64,000 nucleotides of DNA from Terfezia claveryi (Eukaryota; Ascomycota; Pezizomycetes; Pezizales; Pezizaceae): positions 124,001 through 188,000 of the forward strand of contig WHUX01000078.1 of assembly GCA_015179025.1 (NCBI GenBank), in the 5' to 3' direction. Under the pieces are notes generated by a model, which saw nothing but the letters and a program-made list of their open reading frames with translations, was not told where the DNA came from and ran no database searches. Positions 57,015 to 64,000 of the stretch are shown here, piece by piece (within the stretch, counting starts at the first letter, position 1; every line of letters starts with the position of its first letter). The position numbers and the translations under genes are program-made.

Positions 57015-60000
57015 GGGCATCCGAGTGGCATACCAGAATGTGGGAGGGAGCCATTTGAATACCCATGCGTTTTTGGAGTGGTGCAAGGAGGAGGGGGTAG
57101 ATGTTGCATTTGTGGGGGAGGCTTGGGTGGATAAGGACGGGAAGGGGAGCCAGAACCACCCCTCTTTTCAGCTGGGGAGCGGAGTAAGGAAAGGAAGGAG
57201 GGTTTTTGTATACTGGAGGAGAAGCTTATCAGGTAATATTAAGGTGGAAGTTGAGGAGGACAACCTGGTTATCGTTGAGGTTTTTGGAAGGAAGCTAGGA
57301 GGGGTCTATACGAATGGAAAGCTGCAGGGGTGGAAATGGGAGGAGTGGCTAGGTAGGGTTAGTATGGAGTTAAGGGGAGGCAACGTGGCAGTAGTCGGAG
57401 ACTGAAATGCACACAGCCATGACTGGGATGCGGCCAATGAGGAAGATAGTAGGGGAAGAGCTATGGCAGCATGGATAGTAGGCTTAGGGCTAACAGTAGC
57501 AGAAGGGGATTGCGGGTAGATGTGGGAGAGAACAAGAAGGGGCAGGATCATGAGCAGTAGAATTGACCTGTTCTTGAGTAGAGGAGAAAAGGAGTGGGGG
57601 GGGGTCAAGAGGGAGAAGATCCTGTCGGATTACTGGGCTCTCCTAGCTAACATAGAGTGGGGAGGGGTAAGGCAGGTCATAGAAAAGGAAACAGTAGATT
57701 GGAAAGGCCTAGAAGATGAGATAGCAGCTCTGCAGGAAGGTGGTCCGGAGGCGGAGATAAAGTGGGTTGGGGGCCTGGGGGGGCGCACCCCATATGAGAA
57801 ACTTAAGAGTCTAAAGAGCCGCCATGGTAAGGTTCTAATGATCACTGAGAGGTCCAAAAGGTGGTGGGATCAGGACCTGTCTACTCAGCTGAATATAACA
57901 AGGAAGAGCAGGAGGGAGCGCTTAAGAGATGGACTTACTCAGGAAGGACGAGTAAGAAGATGGAAGGCAGAAAAAGAGAGGCTCAGAGCTATGATCAGGG
58001 AGAAGAAAAAAGATTGTTGGAAACGGTTCTGCGAGGAACATGGAGAAAAAGACCCCTAGGAGGTAGTGAAATGGGCGAAAGACCCCTGGCACCTGAAGGG
58101 CGAAATGGGCGGCCTGGTAAATAAGCGAGGAGTTAAGTACACAAGTGAGGCAGAAAAGGTAGAGGGGCTGATTGAGGATCATTTCAGGTGGAGAGCAGAG
58201 GGCCAGCAGGAGGAGGAGGATGGGCCTCAAGAGGGTGAGCCAAATCGAGACCCCCGGATGCCAGACCTGAAAGACCTGGAGAAGGAGGTGAGAAAGGCAC
58301 TAAGAGGAATGTGCAACAGTTCAGCCCCGGGACCAGACGGCATCAGCTACAAATTTATCAAGTTAATCCTCCCCACAACGTTAGGCAATGACCTAATGAG
58401 GAAGGACACGGAAAAGCTGGGTAGGGGGGTGATTCCGGTAGAATGGCAATTCAGTAAGGTAGTGATGATTCCGAAACCAGGCAAGGATCAGGGAAAAACC
58501 AAGGGATGGAGACTGATCAACTTGATCAATTACATAGGGAAGCTGGGTAAGAAGGTGGTGGCCGATAGACTACAGCTTTCCGGCCTTCTACATAGAAACT
58601 AGTTTGGGTCAGTCAGAGGGAGGTCAGCGACAGAAGCGGCTTTCAGGACGGTAACGAGGCTCAAAGATGCATGGCGAGGGATGGAGCAGTTGGCTGGGCC
58701 TTCTGGGACATCAAGGAGGAGTTCCAGAACATTAGGGAGGAGGATGTTATTCGTGAGCTTGAGACGTCGGAGGAGGGCAGAAAGTGGATCCCCTAGATTA
58801 GGGACTTCTTTAGAGCCAGGACATTCGAACTGGCCTAGGATGGGGTAGTCAGAGGCAGGGGTAGGACGAATTTGGGGTCACCTCAAGGGTCACCCCTATC
58901 ACCAATCATTTTCTTGATTTGGATGGCTCCTATCATTCAGAGAATGGAGGAGGAGATTGAAAAGGTGGCACCCTTCGATAATGAATTACCTTCATACGTC
59001 AATGACCTACACCTTAATGTGTGCATCTGGGACGCAGAGGCTGCAGGACAAACGGACATGGAGCAGGTCTTAGCGAGGGCAGATGAGGCAGTACATAAGA
59101 TAGCGGCAGAGTACCACCTACCACTGGAGGATTCGAAGCATGAATCAATGGTGCTGAGGAAAAAGAGGAGAAGAAGAAGTAAGGATGTTAAGTGGGTAAA
59201 ATGGATCGGCATTATCATGGATGAGAGCCTGACGTTTAGGGAACACTGAAAAAGTAGGATAGCTAAGGCACGGAAGATGCTGGGGGCACTAGGGGGGCTA
59301 GGCAACTCCAACTGGAGCATTAGTGCCAACAGTTGGAGAGCGGCATACACAGGCATGATCAGAGCAGTGGCTCTGTGGGGGGCGGAGCTAGGTTGGAGAG
59401 GCCAGAGAGACTGGGAAGAAGAGTTCGAGAAACTCCAGTACCAGGCTCTCAAGAAATGCGTGAGTGCAACCAACGGCTCCCGCAGAGAGTTGGTGAGCCA
59501 AATCGCAGGGGTGGAGTCCCCCAGGATGGCTCTAGATGCAGCTCAAGCTAGGCTAATGGGGAAAATGATGCGTGACCCCAAAGCCTTGGGTGACTTATGG
59601 TTGGGTGAAGGACCAGAGGGGAGAAACATTGAGGAAGGTAGGCCTTGGGATTATTTCGGGGAACCCTTCCCTCTGACAGACGGGTTTACCTCAGTGATGA
59701 CAGCCATCCGCAGCAAGGCGGGGGTGCTGAAGGAGGAGGGGAACGAGGTACTGAGTATTGGAGGAGAGGTGGACAGGTTCCAAATCCCCCTGCTGAAATT
59801 GGGGTTGGCCAGGGATTCTAAGCCAGAAGAATGGCAACAGGGGATCGAAGCAGCAAAAGAGGACTCTGTCGTGATATACACTGATGGGAGCATGAGCGAA
59901 CAAGGCCGGGTAGGAGGGGGTTGGTGCTCCGCAGGGGGGAGGGTAAAAGGGAAGGTGGGGATAGGGCGGCTGGCAACAGTATGGGATGGAGAGGTTGTCG

Positions 60001-60674
60001 GCATCAAGAAGGCCTTGAAAGAGGCGGACAAGGATTGGAGGCTACTAATCCTGTCAGACTCATAGGCGGCTCTGGCAGCCATTCGGAAGGCAGGCAGAGC
60101 AGGCAAAGCCAGAATGGCTGACCTAAGGGAGGCCGGCAAGTTAATCCTGCAGAGGTAGAGGGTGGCCGGCCAAGGGGCAGTCAGACTAGGCTGGGTCAAA
60201 GCTCATGTGGGGATCGAGGGCAATGAGCTGGCCAACTCCTTGGCGAAGGAAGGGGCAGAGCTGGAATCCCCGGGGCAACCCCTGATTACAGAAGGGGGGC
60301 TCAAGCAAGAATGGAGACGGAAGAGGGAGGAAGAAAGGAGGGTGGCCAGAACAGGGCGAGGAAGGGTGGTTAAATGGGAAAGGAAGGCAAGAGTCAACTA
60401 TACTCACTGCAGAACAGGGAAGGGTAACCTCCAGTCCTGGAGGGCGAGGCTGGATGACTCGGTTGACCCTACATGCCGGGGGTGCGGAAGGCATGAGGAG
60501 ACGGGCACACATGTGGCCCTGGTGTGCCCCCAGGGAGAGGAAATAGGCAGGAAATGGAGCACCTGGGAAGAGATGGACGAGAAAGGGAGGTGGCTCAGGA
60601 GGGTCAAGGACGGGGAAGAGGAACACACAGTTGATCTGGTGGAGACCTTTTTCTCAAGCCTAGATCTAGCTTAG
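57007..60674 (+). pseudogene. LINE-B ORF2 remnant (endonuclease, RT, RNase H)
   Basis: The endonuclease begins with IRVAYQNVGGSHLN (57010) and has DVAFVGEAWVDK, then VVGD-stop-NAH where a Trp is expected, and SRIDLFLSRG. The reverse transcriptase shows SAPGPDGISYKFIKL (58320), KVVMIPKPGKDQGKTKGWR (58458), GSVRGRSATEAAF (58609), GSPQGSPLSPIIFLIW (58872) and YVNDLHL (58996) in place of the usual Y-x-DD. RNase H shows VIYTDGSMSEQG (59873), LILSDS-stop-AA (60049) and GWVKAHVGIEGNELANSLAK (60190). The C-terminus has CRGCGRHEETGTHVALVCPQ (60473). Stops: TGA twice, TAG seven times, TAA never. Frame change near 58670. Confidence 0.9.
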
Positions 60675-60969
60675 AGAGGCAATAGGCGGAGGAGGGGAGC
60701 CAGAGGGGGTGGGGGGGATTGGGGAAGGGCCGGCAAGGGGCGTGGCGGCGGAGGATATCACTACGGGGATGGGGCCGGTCAGCGGGCGTGGCGGGGGGAG
60801 GGGGTCATTCGATTTTCTTTAGTTCGGGAGGCTGGGCGTTTATGCAGCCCGTTGTTCCGTGGGCGTACCGAGTCTTTTGAGACGAGGGAACGGAGCCGCC
60901 TCATAGCCTTAGGCTCCTCAGGCGTATAGATTTCAAAAAAAAAAAAAAAAAAAAAGTGCTGTAGTATTT

Positions 60970-62921
60970 CTAACACATTGTAGCTTCCCCCGTGCAACTG
61001 ATGTAGATAGGTGAAGAATAAGGGATGAAGCCATTTTCCCCAATCTGTCTCCCTCGTTTAAAGGCCAGGGTGTTCCAAAAATCACCAGTTCCTTATTATC
61101 GGCCTGGATTCAGCGTCTGATCTAACCGATTTTCCTGTGCGTGGATGCAGTAAGCAAAACTCCTGGCCTTCCAGTGGTGATAGTGTACCTGGTGACGGTG
61201 GTGTGATGGGCGATGGTGCTGAGGCTGGTTTTTAGGACTGTAGCTGCGTTCGCCTGAACGCTCTCTTCATAAAAACGTCAGTGCCAATAATTCCTTTGCA
61301 TTTTTATCACCCCCAACTATTGATACTTTCTATATTCCTTTGAAAGTGTTAATGAAAATAAAATAATCCTTGCAAGAGAAACGGAATTGGTTCGCACTCT
61401 ATCGAAAAGCCGTTTTTTCTAGCTTTGCTGAGATGTATAGCCAGAATTACCACAGCCATGTATACATATCACGAGATGTGGCTAGGGATACATACTACTT
61501 TCCAGAGATGGCTGTAAATTGCGAGTGGGTTAACCACGTAATCAACTCCTTTAATTTTCTATCCATTTCAACACGGTATAAAGGTATTAATTTATTTCTC
61601 AAGCAAATCAAAGCCAGTAAAGCTTCTAAAGCCACCCGATCGTGACATCACTTGAAAATTTTAGTCCTTTCTCTATCACTTAAATTGATGAACATTTCAG
61701 TTCAATCCTCACCACCTCTATAATTAAATACAACATCCTTTATTAAAGAGTAATGAGGGGTTATTCAAGATGTCATTGTCATTAGTAAAACCATCTCTAC
61801 TTACTGATCTTAATTCTATCAATTTAGTATTAATATCATTTCTGATGAAAGTGACATCACTGACGCTATTAACAGATTTGAATCAACCTCTGTTTAAGGC
61901 TATGCTATTAACTCTAATTAAGTTATTCAACATTTCAGCGTTGAACAACTCTTCATTTGAAATAACCCTGGTTGGCAGAACACCCTAGTACGGTAGTTAA
62001 ATCATAACGAAATTCCCACCAGCAAAGGAGCGTCTATATATAGACTCGACCCGCTTCTTGTTCCGAAAGAATAGGTTGAACCTTTAAAGGGAGGCTTTGG
62101 TGACCCCGTCATAATCATAGGTTGACTGCGGGTACACTCTTCTTTTTTTTTTTAAAAAAAAAAACGTTTATATTCCGGTAGATATGGTACTGTACTGAAT
62201 TGCCTACAAATTGGTAGAAAACGCAGTATTTGCGAGAATCCCGTCATCCCAAAACAAAGTGAATAGATTAAAGGGTTCTATAACACCGTATTCTAATGGA
62301 GAATAGGCCTTATAGAGCCTGTAAGACAGGGTTTCGAATAGTGAGTAGCCATAGAAATTCCAGTCCCCAACTCCAATTAATTAGGTTGGACCCTCGAAAA
62401 GTTAAGACTGTTGTATCATGTTTTAGCCAGGTAAGTGAAGGGTGACCACATGTAGGGACTATTAGCTCTCAGCGCATTTTCACTCTGATGTTTGCGCACA
62501 CCGAGGGTACATATGATAATGTTGGTTGATGGCACGTTGGGAAAATATGACATTAGGATGAATCCATGAACAAGGTGCATATGGTAATATAGTTGTTGAT
62601 ACAAATTGCTTATTGCTGGAGTGGATTGCATGCCCAACTGCTCCTAGTTTCCACCAGCACAACCATTCTTCCCTCTTTCGCCTTGACCTTGAAAAGGATG
62701 TGGAATTTCTCCGGAGGGAAAGTGTGGATAAGCTGGAGGTTTTGCCGGTTGTTGGCATAAAATTGCAAATATGATATGACTATAGCACATTTCAGGAAGC
62801 ATTGTATAGTGGACATTTGTGTAATAAAGCTCAATTCACAACGTCATAGGTAACTGCGTATATAGGGCACAGACAGCGGGAACATGAGAACATGAGACAG
62901 AACATACATCCGATTCGGACC
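60970..62921. other. AT-rich region with no certain gene
   Basis: 61290-62130 contains ORFs at 61370-61645 (NWFALYRKAVFSSFAEMYSQ start) and 61770-61988 with organelle-like AT codon use, and a hairpin-like T10/A11 run at 62143-62164. The block at 62270-62345 looks vaguely like a tRNA arm pair but does not fold cleanly. A minus-strand frame at 62610-62816 reads LIHTFPPEKFHILFKVKAK and may be a small exon. None is firm. Confidence 0.4.
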
Positions 62922-64000
62922 CTACACTTCAGGCAACGGAGGATGCCCAACAAGAGTCTTGTTTTGGCCCTTCATTGCGCTTTCATGTTTCGTCGGCTCG
63001 CTCGCTGCCTCCCTCGCCAGGCACTTCACCTGTGCCTTCACTATGCACACCGCGGAGTTATAATTATCTCCATCCGCATCCCCACACTTGTAAAGTCCCG
63101 GAAAAAAGACAAGAGCGACATTTTTCCCAATTTGCATTTCATCACCATCTTCATTTTTCTTGTTGTCAATATCCTCCATCGTTGTAGGATCAAATACAAT
63201 GACTCCATCGGTTACGGGGGGATGTTTGACGAACCACCAAGCTCTCTGTTTTCGGAACTGCAATGAAAGATCAACTGCGGCTTGTAAAATATATCGGAGT
63301 TGATCTTGTAGCTCCTCATAAAACTCTTGTGGTTTAGCCCACTCAGCAATCCATCCCATTACCTCGTCAATTGTTGTCGCCATGATGTTGGAGCCCAATG
63401 CCTGTCCTGTGGTTGTCGTTTCTGAAACTCTGTTTTCCGCTCGTGAGAGCAGTGAGACGGTGAGAGCCCTCCAATCGTTAAGCTCTCTCGCGGTTATTTC
63501 AGGTTGCCCTTAATCAAAACATGGGTTATATGTTAGCGTGCTGCAGGCTGCTCATGGGAAACGTTAGGTTCCAACTCACCTTCCCACAGTGTTTGTTCAA
63601 TTCCATCAATGGCAACAGCGTTCTTCTTAGACCAAATATCCAATGCAGCAGGTGGTGGTCCAGGATCATTAGTGAGTCGTCGGAACACAGAGTGGGCTAG
63701 CTTGTATGCTATAATACCCTGGACGAGTAGTCGCCGTGTTTTCTTGACGCCCAGCAACTGGATGTATCCATACTCCGAACCGGTCACAATACCTTGCAAG
63801 AGTTCGTGAAAATTGTGGTTTTTTAGCTCCTGCTTTGAAACCTGGTGGTCGGTGAGAAAGGATAAACTGAACCGTTTCACCAGCCGAAATATCTCTTCGA
63901 AGTCATTGCTGAGTTTCTGGTCACTCTCTTGAGGCCCAACATAGAGTTTCTTATTTTCTACCACTACAGCGAGGCGGTCGAGGCGTTTTGCGTACTCCTG
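62922..64000 (-). CDS. Conserved-looking hypothetical protein, 3' part, two exons
   Basis: The frame enters from the right edge (QEYAKRLDRLAVVVENKK at 64000) without a start, so the gene continues outside the window. Exon to 63580, then a 71-bp intron (63509-63579; donor GTGAGT, branch-like GCTAACA, acceptor GATTAAG), then 62922-63508 to the stop: about 335 residues visible. The first part is helix-rich (EEIFRLVKRFSLSFLTDHQV, GSEYGYIQLLGVKKTRRLLV). The second has RRE-like helices (EWAKPQEFYEELQDQLRYIL) and FRKQRAWWFVKHPP, then an acidic stretch and VALVFFPGLYKCGDADGD. I recognise no enzyme motif. The look is of a cytosolic, ascomycete-wide hypothetical protein, but I cannot name it. Confidence 0.75.
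63509..63579 (-). other. Intron of the right-edge gene
   Basis: GTGAGT donor, GCTAACA branch-like site, TTAAG acceptor, 71 bp, phase 1. Both flanking frames are open and join in frame. Confidence 0.8.

Larger units (their letters stand above)
56665..60955 (+). mobile_element. LINE-B, Tad-like non-LTR retrotransposon, 4291 bp
   Basis: The 14-bp target duplication GTGCT(A/G)TAGTATTT flanks the element at 56651-56664 and 60956-60969, the latter directly after a poly(A) of about 21. Domain order is ORF1 zinc knuckle, apurinic-type endonuclease, reverse transcriptase, RNase H and a Cys/His C-terminus, as in Tad-clade LINEs of fungi. The 5' end is truncated inside ORF1. The coding region has about nine in-frame stops and one or more frameshifts, so it is inactive. 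A 25-bp direct duplication (GAGAAGCCCTCCCCCA words) lies at about 56732-56776. Confidence 0.92.

Noticed and set aside
57400..60140. TAG codons in LINE-B as a reassigned stop codon
   Set aside because: The other genes in the window end with ordinary stops and have no internal TAG, so mutation of the element is simpler.
62270..62345. tRNA-like sequence with GGTTTCGAATA
   Set aside because: The acceptor and anticodon stems do not pair properly and no anticodon can be read with confidence.
1..64000. CRISPR arrays, ribosomal RNA genes and bacterial operon signals
   Set aside because: None found. The introns, poly(A)-tailed retroelements and tRNA type indicate a eukaryotic nuclear sequence.

Overview
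The window looks like nuclear DNA of a filamentous ascomycete (Pezizomycotina). The evidence is short GT-AG introns of about 70-95 bp, a fungal-style tRNA-Ile(AAT), a fungal two-part SANT/Myb-like protein, Tad-type LINEs carrying a zinc knuckle, endonuclease, reverse transcriptase and RNase H, and pogo- and hAT-like DNA transposons. Genes are sparse: about nine credible protein genes, plus a few weak ones, in 64 kb. This is a repeat-rich, gene-poor genome of the kind seen in powdery mildews and some symbiotic or pathogenic lineages. I cannot place it more precisely from sequence alone.

Layout. 1-8.9 kb is a transposon pile-up: two nested copies of a LINE (here LINE-A) on the minus strand, a GC-ended repeat (R copy 1) with its own LINE-A scars, a short hAT-like element, a Ginger-like integrase element with TATC target duplications, a doubtful two-exon gene, and two pogo/Tigger elements with TA target duplications. 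9.5-14 kb is the best gene block: a secreted cysteine-repeat protein (two exons, minus), an ankyrin-repeat protein with an N-terminal hydrophobic segment (minus), and a secreted protein that resembles the ADP-ribosyl cyclase/CD38 fold (plus). 15.5-18 kb holds two orphan ORFs and the tRNA. 20.6-22.8 kb encodes a 734-residue protein with a tandemly duplicated zinc-binding module. 25.3-26.3 kb encodes a basic, serine-rich, probably nuclear protein. 32.1-33.6 kb holds the SANT/Myb-like gene (minus). 34-47 kb is almost empty. 47.4-52.6 kb is a second repeat cluster: R copy 2 split by a LINE-A with target duplications, a chimeric retro-insertion with a perfect 15-bp duplication, and another LINE-A tail. 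A 106-residue hypothetical gene lies at 53.1 kb. 56.7-61.0 kb is a 4.3-kb LINE (LINE-B) with a 14-bp target duplication and many premature stops. The right edge holds the 3' part of a two-exon conserved-looking gene (minus).

The most interesting signal is shared structure among the LINE-A tails. At least ten copies on both strands end in the same pair of hairpins followed by poly(A), and the stems vary in a compensatory way between copies. One such tail is attached to an otherwise unrelated 0.5-kb body and was inserted recently, which suggests that the tail alone is enough for the LINE enzyme to move other RNAs.
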